This document shows, in pieces, positions 32,701-41,172 of a stretch of 64,000 nucleotides of DNA (position 1 is its first letter; each line of letters begins with the position of its first letter). Under the pieces are notes generated by a model, which saw only the letters and a list, made by a program, of their open reading frames with translations, was not told where the DNA came from and searched no databases. Position numbers and translations under genes: made by a program. Origin of the DNA: a virus; IMG/VR virus record IMGVR_UViG_3300036760_000522, positions 1-64,000 of that record; one strand, 5' to 3'.

Positions 32701-34519
32701 TGGTATTGAGCTGGAATCACTGACTGAGATTTTTGATCAGATTTTGATCAACCCCTCGGAGGACGGAATTCGTCTCTTTTTTAGGCTCTTGGCTGCGATC
32801 AAAAATCCAGCGGAGATCATACCGGATTTGGTGCGAAAGACTAAGGCGTGTATTGAAGCAAGCCCATATGCTTACCGCTTGGATTCTGTGGAGCGTGTGT
32901 TGGGGCTTTTCCTGCCACCAAACTCCGACCTTCAACGCTTTCTCGGTTTCAAGTTTTGGGATCACGATTTGGAGGCTATCGTGTCGACTGGTGTGTCGAC
33001 CGTTGGTGGTCGCCTTTGTTGGGCTGGGGGCACTCTCTTTTGTGATGACCGTCAAACAGGCTCTGTCGAGGCTGCCCTTGCGCTGCTTGACGAATTGATG
33101 TCTCAAGGCAAATTCACCATGTCCGATCCGTGTGGTGAGCCGTTGTTTGGTGCGTCAGCTCCGCGTCGTTATTCGTTGTCGAAGTATGTCGTCAGACATC
33201 ATCCGGATCTTTTCGATCTATTGATCCTAGACGAAGGGCACGAATACAGTAAAGCGGATACGGCCCAAGGATCGGCCGCACACAAGCTGATACAGCTTGG
33301 GATCCCGACCATTTTGATGACAGGGTCCCTCATGAACGGCTACGCACGAAGTCTGTTCATGAACCTGTGGAGTCTGTCGCCTGAGTTTCGACGCGAGTTC
33401 AATCGAAGCGACTTGCCACGGTTCGTGGATCGTTACGGTTACCGCAAGCGACTGATTGTCGAGGAGCAGGGGGAAGTTGTTGCCTACGGCTCTGTGTCGG
33501 ATCGTGTCGTGCGTGGAATCAAAATGCTCGGTGACGCACCAGGGGTCTTGCCGCTTCTCCTGTTCCGTCACCTCTTGCCGATCAGTGTGACGTTACACAA
33601 ATCGGACCTCGCTCTTGAGTTACCACGCTCAGAACTTCGACAGGTGCTCATTGATCCTGATCCTGCGACGAAGGCAAAGTACGACTTGTTGGTGCAAAGC
33701 CTCATGTCACAAATTAAAAAGGATCAGTTCGATGAGAAGCGCTCCGGGAAGCTCTTTGGTGCTCTAGCTGAGATCCCGAGCTACCTAGATCGCGCCACGT
33801 CGGACACAGGGAACACAGATTACGGGGACTACGAGATCCGATACCCTGCGAGCATTGGCGCTGAACTGGTTGCGTCAGCGCCAGCAATACCCGAGAGCGC
33901 CCGTCTCACCAAAGAAACTTGGCTGCTTGATACAGTTCAACAAGAACTCGACGAAGGGCGTCGAGTTCTTGTATTCTCGTGGCACACGTGCTTGTTACCG
34001 CGTCTTGCTCGGATCCTGTCCGAACACATCATGGAGCCCGTCCAGGTCCTTTACGCGGACAAGGTTCCGACCGGGAAACGTCAGCAGTGGATCGACACCA
34101 AGGTTGTCAAGAGGGACGTCCGCGTCATGGTCGCGAACCCGCTGACGGTACAAACAGGGCTCAACAATTTGGTACACTTCGCGACAGAGATCTGGCACGA
34201 GAACCCTGCGTGCAACCCGCTCATTTTCCGCCAGGCCATCGGTCGAGTGGATCGGATTAATCAGACCCTTGAGACCAGGATCCTGGTCCCTGTGTACCGA
34301 GGCACGATGCAAGAGACCGTCTACGATCTTTTGCTGCATAAGGTCGCCACGTCGACAGCCACCGATGGTGTGGACCCCTCAGCAGCGCTCATGGCGGTTG
34401 GTGGCGTCGAGGAAAACTATTCGGCGGGGCTCAGCCTCGGACGGGAGTTGTGGTCGGCGTGGACGCGGGGTGCCGGCGCGTCTCTAGTTCAAGCGCAGCG
34501 CGAAAAGCGGTCTGCTTGA
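29708..34519 (+). CDS. methylase-like / SNF2-type helicase with intein
   Basis: 1603 codons, about 1219 residues after intein removal. The N-terminal domain has DPCAGDG and NPPY (119-122), the S-adenosylmethionine and catalytic motifs of N6-adenine methylases. The second part is an SF2/SNF2-type ATPase: GEIGSGK Walker A (interrupted by the intein), DEGH near 1177, and a FRQAIGRVDRIN motif VI near the end. A CPKC pair sits between. Such fused methylase-helicases occur in large mobile elements and phages. Substrate unknown. GTG start, ribosome site GGAAGGG about 12 nt upstream. Confidence 0.8.
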   Translation: MARLNSTAIAGYYPTPEHLIPRIAKHLRVIESDQWSGACARWMDPCAGDGALICDLVTRVMDQPGKAGLYLCELEKERAERCKAKVYELFGWKAQQQVLHGDAFHTTFDDGDCEILYLNPPYDFDPKHVRLEQKFLSRFTQALRLDGVLVFVVPHYALSASAELLAKEYKDLVCLRFPDPDYATFKQVVVFARRSRRFEPDPVVVARVQAWADSVEGLPILGETSAVYEVKGTMYTTTWKVQELDLHALVAKARPWHQTTREGLLPVPHTLPTTPPESLLWRRYTLATPPRPAHIASGLATGLFNGLRIKPDTDTSGLPDLLVKGTFEREFVPVEDRLDADGVIIGAVEVERPRLSVTCLNLTTGTYQELGTPGNPTLGDLLANYRQSLMAQMRHQCPVLYDPQDPPVVTLKPVRRKLYKAQEHSAKAILKLLEQRETNRSAILLGEIGSGKCLGLGTLVLKYDGTRTPVESIRKGDLLMGPDSKPRKVLNTTKGTGSLYKVVPVTGDSWICNDAHILTLVHTMSDEIFDIPLARYRSGRRLNLRLRNGQTSRRTTHPVEEFKQFFPENGVDFPAQVVTPLVDPYFLGVWYGDGTKFSLNGVSRSVEVTTADQEILSLLSTIASQYNLKVRARKNSNPDNKATTYALTVGNRVTKKPWAHTRGNRPNQLLRQLQVLYKDGFHLPQEYLTGSREVRRAFLAGLLDSDGYRNGPGVFDFIQKKREWSEDVCFLARSLGIRATLRKTRKSAYRGVAGDVYWRVTMSGDFSDLPLRIPRKQGPMRAAVRKNRAGEPSYRRTKHVSRTGIRIGSIGLGEYAGFELSGDGRFLLGDFTVTHNTSTVLAVAKTIAKTVFVMCPPHLLDTWKNEIKANVPEARVRVLKTIDSVNRFAEVVVEKPQLTIAIVSRESAKLGHGWEGVGSACPKCGAATPDTDLARKRAHCEAVEVRAEDSLAKMAVSLAATLSRYAPNHSTVRALLKGRHWSRILTHRVAKASPPAWSGIELESLTEIFDQILINPSEDGIRLFFRLLAAIKNPAEIIPDLVRKTKACIEASPYAYRLDSVERVLGLFLPPNSDLQRFLGFKFWDHDLEAIVSTGVSTVGGRLCWAGGTLFCDDRQTGSVEAALALLDELMSQGKFTMSDPCGEPLFGASAPRRYSLSKYVVRHHPDLFDLLILDEGHEYSKADTAQGSAAHKLIQLGIPTILMTGSLMNGYARSLFMNLWSLSPEFRREFNRSDLPRFVDRYGYRKRLIVEEQGEVVAYGSVSDRVVRGIKMLGDAPGVLPLLLFRHLLPISVTLHKSDLALELPRSELRQVLIDPDPATKAKYDLLVQSLMSQIKKDQFDEKRSGKLFGALAEIPSYLDRATSDTGNTDYGDYEIRYPASIGAELVASAPAIPESARLTKETWLLDTVQQELDEGRRVLVFSWHTCLLPRLARILSEHIMEPVQVLYADKVPTGKRQQWIDTKVVKRDVRVMVANPLTVQTGLNNLVHFATEIWHENPACNPLIFRQAIGRVDRINQTLETRILVPVYRGTMQETVYDLLLHKVATSTATDGVDPSAALMAVGGVEENYSAGLSLGRELWSAWTRGAGASLVQAQREKRSA
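31064..32215 (+). mobile_element. LAGLIDADG intein in Walker A motif
   Basis: 384 codons. Starts with Cys directly after GEIGSGK (block A: CLGLGTLV) and ends VTHN before Thr (+1). Two LAGLIDADG motifs (YFLGVWYGDG and FLAGLLDSDG) mark a homing endonuclease. Splicing restores GSGKTST. All splice residues are present, so it should be active. Confidence 0.93.
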
Positions 34520-34733
34520 GCTCCCCTGGCGTGAACCCGTGTTCGGAGGCTAGAGCCATAAGGCAGTGAACAGCGGAGCGGAAAGCAGGGTCATCTTTCA
34601 TCCGTTGATCCGTGTCTCGGTAGTAGTTGCGGCTTCTCAACGAAGGCGCAATGTATCCATTACCTTCAATTATGAGGCACTGAGCACACTTTTCTCCCAA
34701 GATTGCAGGGCATCCACAGGTCTCACAGTTCAC
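34431..34733 (-). CDS. small zinc-knuckle phage protein
   Basis: 100 residues. N-terminal CETCGC and CAQC knuckles. C-terminal FRSAVHCLMALASEHGFTPG followed by ELKQTAF is a small helical module seen in phage orphans. Its 3' end overlaps the helicase gene by 89 nt in the convergent direction, more than usual. Confidence 0.55.
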   Translation of the reverse strand: MNCETCGCPAILGEKCAQCLIIEGNGYIAPSLRSRNYYRDTDQRMKDDPAFRSAVHCLMALASEHGFTPGELKQTAFRAALELETRRHPASTPTTTPVRG

Positions 34734-34804
34734 GGTTCAGTCTCCAGATATGGTCGGAACAACGCCACAACTGCCACGTGACGTTCAATTTGTGATGACT
34801 CGTT

Positions 34805-35149
34805 TCATGTTTGTGCAGAAGCGACAGCATGCACAACTTCGAGTAGCGACGCAACAGATTCGTTTTTGGAAACCGTCAAGCCTTCGATCACAGGTATTTC
34901 GGTCCCTGTGTAGAAAATGAATCTGGCAGCGAGTTCAGGGTTGCTCGCCTTGACACGGTCACGGAGCTCGAGACCAGTGAGCCCCGGCATATCAACGTCG
35001 CTCACGACGACGTCGTAAGGAGACCCGTTCAATTCAAGCTCAGCTTCAAGACCGTTGGTACAGCTCGTCACATCGTAATGAGGGCTCAGAATCCTAACAA
35101 TGGTCCGTGTTACCATAGGGTCATCCTCGGCGATCAGGACGCGTTTCAT
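34805..35149 (-). CDS. stand-alone response-regulator receiver domain
   Basis: 114 residues, all of it a CheY-type receiver: EDD (8-10), SDVDMPG with phosphoacceptor Asp51, Thr81 and Lys95. No output domain. Key residues are intact, so it could take phosphate from a host histidine kinase. Receiver-only proteins are unusual in phages. Confidence 0.88.
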   Translation of the reverse strand: MKRVLIAEDDPMVTRTIVRILSPHYDVTSCTNGLEAELELNGSPYDVVVSDVDMPGLTGLELRDRVKASNPELAARFIFYTGTEIPVIEGLTVSKNESVASLLEVVHAVASAQT

Positions 35150-35203
35150 GATCTCAAACGGTTTCCTTGATTAGGTTGTTGATAAGAAATTTTGGCGTCT
35201 TAT

Positions 35204-35821
35204 CTAAGAGACCCCCGCATCAGAGGTCAAGTCGAATCGTGATCTCCGTAGAATCTCTTGCGCAACTGGGGCATAACTTTTCCTGTGTATGTGACACGGC
35301 CCAAGGGCACGTAATGCCCTTGCATGGTCCTCCGTTCCGTAGCCCACATTCTTTTCGAAGGTGTAACCAGGATAAGTTGCCGCGAGGGCTCGCATGATAC
35401 GGTCTCTTGTGACTTTGGCGAACACGCTGGCAATTGAGACCGCAGGCACTGTGTCATCGGCTTTGGGGATCCATTCGACGTTAAGATGTGCGAGTAAAAT
35501 CCGTGACGTAGGACTCACCACACCATCGAGGACGATCCGACTTTGAGGCTCAAGACTGTGTAGATGGAGAACGACGTCAGCGTGCGCCTTGCCTAAAGCG
35601 AATGCTATTCCAGCTCGATCAATCTCAGTGGATTCTACCAGGACTGTGTAGTGTTGGATCTTGTTGCGGTAGAGTTCGTAGATTGTCTCTCGTTCTTTTG
35701 GGGTCATCTTTTTGGAGTCTCGGACTCCAATGGCGCGCCAATCGTCAGACACGATGGCTCCGACGACACATAGAGGCCCGGCCCAGCTACCAAGTCCACA
35801 CTCGTCGACGCCGATGATCAT
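35204..35821 (-). CDS. rnhB: ribonuclease HII
   Basis: 205 residues, normal length. GVDECGLGSWAGP (4-16) with catalytic Asp-Glu, DSKKM near 35, VLDG near 97 and SIASVFAKVTRD with a later Asp match RNase HII. It removes ribonucleotides or RNA primers from DNA during phage replication. Placed just downstream of three membrane-protein genes on the same strand. Confidence 0.92.
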   Translation of the reverse strand: MIIGVDECGLGSWAGPLCVVGAIVSDDWRAIGVRDSKKMTPKERETIYELYRNKIQHYTVLVESTEIDRAGIAFALGKAHADVVLHLHSLEPQSRIVLDGVVSPTSRILLAHLNVEWIPKADDTVPAVSIASVFAKVTRDRIMRALAATYPGYTFEKNVGYGTEDHARALRALGPCHIHRKSYAPVAQEILRRSRFDLTSDAGVS

Positions 35822-35824
35822 TTC

Positions 35825-36418
35825 TCAGTACGTTGCTCTGGGCGTGTTGGGTGACGGAGACGCTTTGAGTTGATACGTCGGCTTTGAAACCGCAGGCTGT
35901 TCCGGCACTACGGCCTCCTTTGCCTGCGGTTTAGGCTTTGGATCGTCGTCGGTGCTGGGAGGTACCTCTTCTTTTGCGGTCAAGTCTAGAATGCCCTCTT
36001 TGGTTACGAGCTTGGGCCCCGTCTCGTCGACCGTGATTTTTGGTTGTGTCTCGACGACGGCTTGTGTCGCCTGTGTCGATTTCTCAATACGAGCTTGAGC
36101 CCTGGAAAGATCCTCGTGTTTCTCGAGGAGTTCGTGGAGCTGACTCTTGATAGTGAAAACTTGTCCTACTGCAATGACGAGTGATACTAGACACAATATG
36201 AGCACTCCCGTGACCACCACCAACATGCTGGTGGCACGCCCGAATTTGAGCACCAAGGTTAGCAGGACGTTGGTGACCGCGTCCAATCCTGCGACGAACT
36301 TGTCAGCTGCTTTCACTGACGATCTGGCCGAGATCGGCTCTTCATCATCGTCAGTGACGTAATTCACTTTGATCGCTTCGATCGACTCTATCGAAGACGG
36401 CTTGAATTTCTCGGTCAC
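35825..36418 (-). CDS. membrane protein with coiled coil
   Basis: 197 residues. One transmembrane helix (about 62-85), then a coiled coil and a Lys/Pro/Glu-rich C-terminal tail. Overlaps the next upstream gene by ATGA. The three membrane or coiled genes here (35825-36961) lie close to the endolysin and could be lysis-related. Inference only. Confidence 0.6.
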   Translation of the reverse strand: MTEKFKPSSIESIEAIKVNYVTDDDEEPISARSSVKAADKFVAGLDAVTNVLLTLVLKFGRATSMLVVVTGVLILCLVSLVIAVGQVFTIKSQLHELLEKHEDLSRAQARIEKSTQATQAVVETQPKITVDETGPKLVTKEGILDLTAKEEVPPSTDDDPKPKPQAKEAVVPEQPAVSKPTYQLKASPSPNTPRATY

Positions 36419-36621
36419 GATCCAGACCTTTCTACTTTGAGTGCAGGTAGGCGTCGTGCTGTAGACCGGATTAGACGCTCTCGAGCCTCGCGCATTTCAG
36501 CCGTTGCTTGTTGCAACGTTTGCTGACTCAATAATGCTTCTTGCAGTTGTGAGCGAAATTCACTGTCAACGGCTTTTCGCTCTTCCTTTTTGGGGCGTCT
36601 CCAGAAAGAAAACCAACTCAT
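36415..36621 (-). CDS. small coiled-coil protein
   Basis: 68 residues. ATG 36621 has a near-perfect AGGAGGTGA ribosome site. Basic N-terminus (WFSFWRRPKKEE), then a long helix. Translationally linked to 35825-36418. Confidence 0.6.
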   Translation of the reverse strand: MSWFSFWRRPKKEERKAVDSEFRSQLQEALLSQQTLQQATAEMREARERLIRSTARRLPALKVERSGS

Positions 36622-36625
36622 TTGC

Positions 36626-36961
36626 TCACCTCCTCTGTGGAAGTTGGCTGATCGCATTTCGAACTTGAATAAGCTCGTTCCTGAGTGTGTCAATTGCCCG
36701 CTCTTGGGCGCCGAGTACACCCTTGACTTCCGCTACCATGCCGGCTGTACTTCTGGCGGTCTCCACCGTCAAGTCAGCTGATGCTTTGGTGTGGTTCTGG
36801 AGCACGTCTGTCATGCTTCGCTGGTCTGACAGCTGGGCGTCCTTAGCCTTCATGAGCGCCCGGAACAGGACTACAACAGCTGCGAGCAGTAGAACGCAGA
36901 AAGCTCCGAGCACGCCTCGTTCGAGGAGCACGTTGAGGCTCTGAGTGCTGGCTTCGGTCAT
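36626..36961 (-). CDS. membrane-anchored coiled-coil protein
   Basis: 111 residues. One transmembrane helix (about 16-36), followed by a long helical domain. Shape like a holin accessory or spanin-type protein, without proof. Confidence 0.6.
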   Translation of the reverse strand: MTEASTQSLNVLLERGVLGAFCVLLLAAVVVLFRALMKAKDAQLSDQRSMTDVLQNHTKASADLTVETARSTAGMVAEVKGVLGAQERAIDTLRNELIQVRNAISQLPQRR

Positions 36962-36985
36962 CTTGCTGTAGTAACGGCCTTACTG

Positions 36986-37159
36986 ATGTGCGACTTTACA
37001 GAGTCCCCGTTCCCGCCCGAAGTGTTGAACCTTCACTACCGTCTCCAAAATGCTGAGACACCGGAAGAGCAAGCGGCTCTGATAGAGGAGCTTGCAGAGT
37101 TGTCATCGATATGTACATGGAGGAGAATGAACTCACTTGGACTGAAACAGCTGTTTTAG
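36986..37159 (+). CDS. small hypothetical protein
   Basis: 57 residues, protein-like helical sequence (LHYRLQNAETPEEQAALIEE). Lies in the gap between divergent and convergent genes and overlaps the next stop by 4 nt. Weak ribosome site. Confidence 0.45.
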   Translation: MCDFTESPFPPEVLNLHYRLQNAETPEEQAALIEELAELSSICTWRRMNSLGLKQLF

Positions 37160-38040
37160 ACGCGTCGTCCAACTAGGTCACGATATCGGGCGGCGACTCG
37201 TTTCTTGAGCGCATCGATTCGCAAAGGATACGTGATACAGCAGCGTTGGTCCCGCTCGTCGCCAGCACCAAGATGGATTTCGTGTACGCCCCATTCGACT
37301 GGAGTGCTCAGGACTTGATCTGAAAATGACCCCTCGGTATAGCCGAGTGTGACGTGTGGTTTGTATTCTGGGAACTTCTTGCTGTATGCGATCCTGTAGT
37401 GGTCGAGTACGACGCACAGTCTTTCTTGCAGATAATGGATCTCTGGAGAATGAATACGACAGATTACAGGCGTCAAGCCGGAGTCATTTTTTGGAAACGT
37501 CGTGATCTCGTTAACTCTCACAGTGAATGGGGGAGTCGTGCTGACAACGTCGTATGCGGCTACCATGGCTTGCGCCACAGTCTCTAGAGGTACATCGTCT
37601 CCTAGGTAAACGAGCGTGATGTGTTTCCACTCCTCAACGTCGAGTTCGACGTTGGGCAGTGAAAGACCAGAGGTCAGCAGGCGCTCAGTTTCGTGTGGGA
37701 GTTTCGTGTAAAACAAAGCCATGAACGTTTCTCTTCCTCTGTTGTACCGAGAAGCTTCGATTGGTTTCCGGCTCTTCCACCTGCCACCGAAGCCTTTGTA
37801 TTGTTTGACAGCCCACGCGGATCCCTTCTGGCTAGGCCAACGACGGAAGCCTCGTCCGTGATTGGGAGCGTGGATGGTGCGTGGTCCTTTTGGTCCTGCA
37901 CGGGTCATTTCTCGACGATCACCTCGAGCAACAGCAAGAACTCGTTCCCAAAGAATGCTGTCCGTTGGTTCCCACTCGTCTGTGAAACCCGGCTTTGAAG
38001 GCGCGTTCTGTGCAGCCGTTGGTGTTAGAGCGTTAATCAC
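37156..38040 (-). CDS. 2H phosphoesterase with phage N-terminal domain
   Basis: 294 residues. Residues about 20-100 form a domain with WAVKQYKGFGG seen in phage proteins of unknown role. Residues 107-290 are a 2H phosphoesterase: HIT (140-142) and HVT (229-231) are the paired H-x-T catalytic motifs. This superfamily includes RNA ligase-like enzymes and the anti-CBASS phage enzyme Acb1. Which it is cannot be told. An internal ATG (37722) has AGAGGAAGAG upstream, so a separate 188-residue enzyme may also be made. Confidence 0.75.
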   Translation of the reverse strand: MINALTPTAAQNAPSKPGFTDEWEPTDSILWERVLAVARGDRREMTRAGPKGPRTIHAPNHGRGFRRWPSQKGSAWAVKQYKGFGGRWKSRKPIEASRYNRGRETFMALFYTKLPHETERLLTSGLSLPNVELDVEEWKHITLVYLGDDVPLETVAQAMVAAYDVVSTTPPFTVRVNEITTFPKNDSGLTPVICRIHSPEIHYLQERLCVVLDHYRIAYSKKFPEYKPHVTLGYTEGSFSDQVLSTPVEWGVHEIHLGAGDERDQRCCITYPLRIDALKKRVAARYRDLVGRRV

Positions 38041-38072
38041 GTGGCGCTAATCGAGGAAGGACATAAACGGAA

Positions 38073-39212
38073 ATGACAACACCGGCGAACATCCAGTGGG
38101 GATCCTACAAGGAATTTGAAGGTCCGTTCTTTCGCGGAACACAAAAGTTCAAACTTCCGGACAACCCAACTGAGAGCCAACGAGTCGTGGGCGTCATTAC
38201 TGCAACCGAAGGCGGTTCGTACGACGCAATGAACCTGTACGACAGATGTATCATCAGCACAGGTTTACTGCAATGGTGTGAGGCGAATTATTTCCTTACC
38301 AGTAGTTTGCTCGGAGCTATTCTTCAAAAACAATCCTCATTGATGTCACATCTTCAGCCCGCGTTAGACGCTAGTAATGCGACCTTCCGCTTGAAGTCAG
38401 GCGACAAGTGGAGGTTTTACATTGGCAAGACCGATCCGGAAGAAGTCGACACGTTGCCTGAGCAACAGCGACTGTTCTTGTTGAACAGCGATGGGCACCT
38501 CGGTACGTGGGACGATGCTTCCAAGCAACATGCGAAATTGTGGGCGTCGTGTGTGGCAAACTTGCTTGCAGAGCCTGCGGCTCAAGCCATCCAAATTGAC
38601 TACACAGCCGCGCGAGTGCGGATGTTTGCCAGCACACAGGCCAAAGAGATCCTATTCAACGACCCGACTCCTTCGGAGAGTTGGTGTGGGGCGATGCGAG
38701 CTGGTTACTTGAGCTTTGCGGCGAACCTTCCAGCGGTCGCCAGCCGACACTTGATCAAGGCTGTAAGTGCGACGACGGCTACGAAGTGGAGCCCTGACTG
38801 GTGTTGTGCAGTCTTCCGCGAACTGACGTTCGGCCCGGGGATCGCGATCTACCCTCACCGATACAAGGCTATTCGTCCGGTTGTGGAGCAGCTCTATTCG
38901 GTTGACTTGCCGGACATGGCAGAAGATCTCAAGAACTGGAAGTCCGGGTTAGCCCAGACTGCTGACCTGTCTGAGGGAGCTCCTGACTTTACGGAGCCTC
39001 GAGAGATCCAACGACTTCTCATCGCATTAAAGTACGACCTCGGTCCTTCTGGGGCGGATGGAGTCTTTGGTAAGAAATCCAGAGAGGCCCTCAGCACCTT
39101 TCAGCGACTCAACGGGCTCACAGCGGACGGTATGCCCGGCTCTAATACCAGAGTCAAGCTCATCGCGTCGTGGGGCAAACTGAGCGCGGAAGAACTCGCT
39201 GTCGGACTGTAA
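38073..39212 (+). CDS. endolysin, lysozyme-like with PG-binding domain
   Basis: 379 residues. The N-terminal domain has ITATEGGSYDAMN with a candidate catalytic Glu and an STGLLQW segment, like phage muramidase or transglycosylase domains. The C-terminal 60 residues (EIQRLLIALKYDLGPSGADG, then VFGKKSREALSTFQ) are a PG_binding_1 repeat. It should cut peptidoglycan at lysis. No signal peptide, so export needs a holin. Confidence 0.85.
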   Translation: MTTPANIQWGSYKEFEGPFFRGTQKFKLPDNPTESQRVVGVITATEGGSYDAMNLYDRCIISTGLLQWCEANYFLTSSLLGAILQKQSSLMSHLQPALDASNATFRLKSGDKWRFYIGKTDPEEVDTLPEQQRLFLLNSDGHLGTWDDASKQHAKLWASCVANLLAEPAAQAIQIDYTAARVRMFASTQAKEILFNDPTPSESWCGAMRAGYLSFAANLPAVASRHLIKAVSATTATKWSPDWCCAVFRELTFGPGIAIYPHRYKAIRPVVEQLYSVDLPDMAEDLKNWKSGLAQTADLSEGAPDFTEPREIQRLLIALKYDLGPSGADGVFGKKSREALSTFQRLNGLTADGMPGSNTRVKLIASWGKLSAEELAVGL

Positions 39213-39220
39213 GTTGTCCA

Positions 39221-39251
39221 CAGATCACTCACAACTTATGTGAGTGATCTG
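39221..39251. terminator. hairpin between convergent genes
   Basis: 12-bp arms CAGATCACTCAC and complement, 7-nt loop. It lies between the endolysin stop and the end of the minus-strand gene, serving both. Confidence 0.65.
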
Positions 39252-39936
39252 ACTCAAATGGTTCACGTCTAGCAGTCTTGTCTGCGGCGAGCTGTGTCAC
39301 TACGTCCGCGTCGAGAAACGTTGGCTTGTGGTCATACCACCAACGACGTTCGGTGGTCATGCGATTTCGGCTTGCTGCAATCCCGTCAGTACAGTTACCT
39401 GCGGCGTAGACGCTCAACCGATTCTCGAATGGACTCTTACGGCATGTCGCGAAACTGGATCTCAAAATTCTCAAGCCGATTTCAAAGCAGAGCTTGCGGT
39501 CTTCGAGTAGTTCAGGACCGGTATACCCTGCGTGGATTTCTTCTGGAGGATCTCCCCACTTCGGTTGACGATTGTGTACTGCGTTCCAAGGACGTGTCCG
39601 GTCCTTGTCGATTTTGATCTGCATCAAACACCAGGACTTGCCGTCGTCTCCGCGACCGTACTTGCCTAGACCGTAGTCAACCTGTCGATGGAACTCACTC
39701 TCGTGCTTCATGACCGCCAACATCACACTCAGTGTGCGTGCACGTCCTTGGGACCCACGAAAAAGTGGTTTTGTGATCGGATCGTAAACAAATTCGACCA
39801 AGTCTTCGACGATCGAATCGTAGCGCGCTTGCGCCACTTCGACAGCTTCACGGCCTTCTGGCGCAACGGTGTGGAGCCCTGGTGGCGACGTGTTGACGAT
39901 GAACGCCAGGATCCAGATTTTCACTAATTCAAGCAT
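39229..39936 (-). CDS. exported transglycosylase-like protein
   Basis: 235 residues. N-terminal hydrophobic segment (about 1-18) that may be a signal or anchor. MKHESEF (76-82) followed by a SWCLMQI segment resembles the Glu and Gly/Gln-Ile motifs of lytic transglycosylases. Probably a second cell-wall enzyme for entry or lysis. Divergent from 39996. Confidence 0.6.
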   Translation of the reverse strand: MLELVKIWILAFIVNTSPPGLHTVAPEGREAVEVAQARYDSIVEDLVEFVYDPITKPLFRGSQGRARTLSVMLAVMKHESEFHRQVDYGLGKYGRGDDGKSWCLMQIKIDKDRTRPWNAVHNRQPKWGDPPEEIHAGYTGPELLEDRKLCFEIGLRILRSSFATCRKSPFENRLSVYAAGNCTDGIAASRNRMTTERRWWYDHKPTFLDADVVTQLAADKTARREPFESDHSHKL

Positions 39937-39995
39937 GTTCTCTCCATTCGGTGTTTGTAGATTACTCGATTACTCTCTCTTCTTTGTGGAACACC

Positions 39996-40460
39996 ATGCC
40001 TTCACTTGCTAGGTTTCATTACTCGCTGTTACGCCAGCACCCTACACCAGATCAATTGAAGCTTTACGCTTCATTTCCCGAGTACAGAGGATTTTCCAAC
40101 ACCAAGAAGAACCGCGAGTTGTTTGTGTCCGCTTTTGTTACAGGTCTTTGGTTGACGCGTCACTGGGATCGCAGGAAAGCAGAATTTCGGCTTGTGGTGT
40201 TCGCAGTGCCCGAACACCACATGAGCTGGGCCACCGATTCGTTGGGCCAGCTCATTCGGTGCATCAAAAAAGTGAGATCGAAACGACCGTTGTATAAGAG
40301 ACGTCGTGGTGACCAGAACTTGCAAAACTCTTTGTCACACCTGTTGATCGGGAGCAACGTCTACTTTGCCACTAGTGAGCCTCCTTTCTGGGTTGCATTC
40401 GGATTTTCAAGTACGGCCCCGGCTCCAAAGTGGCTCAAGCACGCTTTGTTGAAACTGTGA
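39996..40460 (+). CDS. hypothetical protein
   Basis: 154 residues from ATG 39996 (an upstream start at 39951 is possible). Basic, with VVFAVPEHHMSW and KRPLYKRRRG segments. Overlaps the next gene by GTGA. Function unknown. Confidence 0.5.
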   Translation: MPSLARFHYSLLRQHPTPDQLKLYASFPEYRGFSNTKKNRELFVSAFVTGLWLTRHWDRRKAEFRLVVFAVPEHHMSWATDSLGQLIRCIKKVRSKRPLYKRRRGDQNLQNSLSHLLIGSNVYFATSEPPFWVAFGFSSTAPAPKWLKHALLKL

Positions 40461-41155
40461 CACACACAAGCTTGCGCGTTCTTGTCGAACAATGGCGTGA
40501 GGGGATTGGACGTGAAGGTTTTTGTCCATTCCTCGTAGTGCCTGCTTACGCTGTCCCATCGACGGCGATTGTTCTAGGCGACTGGTTAAGCTGCGGCTTA
40601 GTGAGTCGCTTTGCTACTTGTGTCTTACATGAGGACTTCGTTCGAGACCTCTCCCAATTGGATGAGACGTCAGTTGTCGACGACTTCCGAGATCTCGTCG
40701 ACCAGGGGGAGATTTACGGAGACGCCTTCAGATTTCTGTGGGAAATCAAATGCGAGCTTGCCGAGCAAAAGCCTGTCGACTCCTTGGTTCGAAACCTGTT
40801 GCAGTGGGCGTCTGGAAATATGACGAATCACGACGCTTTGTCTGCATTGGGGATCACCACGTTACCGACTACTGTCGTCGATCGCTTGGATGTTTTGTTT
40901 TTCCTGATCGGCCTTGGACAGCGCCATCGGCTTCTGCCGGCGTTGGTCGTAACTATTCCTGATGTGGTCCAAGCTCTGGAACATGAACAATCACACAATG
41001 AGTTGTTGATCTTCTGTACGTTGACAGAGCGTTGGGCCCGGTTGGGCGTAGCTGTTGGTGGTGTGTTGTCGACGGATGTGTTGTTGAGTCGAGACCTGAC
41101 AGATCGTTTGGCACCTTACGTAGCGCCCCAGCATCAGTCGATGACTGTGCACTGA
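40457..41155 (+). CDS. hypothetical protein
   Basis: 232 residues from GTG 40457. Helical, leucine-rich, no domain recognised. Sits between two orphans and Dam in one plus-strand operon. Confidence 0.55.
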   Translation: MTHTSLRVLVEQWREGIGREGFCPFLVVPAYAVPSTAIVLGDWLSCGLVSRFATCVLHEDFVRDLSQLDETSVVDDFRDLVDQGEIYGDAFRFLWEIKCELAEQKPVDSLVRNLLQWASGNMTNHDALSALGITTLPTTVVDRLDVLFFLIGLGQRHRLLPALVVTIPDVVQALEHEQSHNELLIFCTLTERWARLGVAVGGVLSTDVLLSRDLTDRLAPYVAPQHQSMTVH

Positions 41156-41172
41156 CGGTGTTTGAAGCCTCC

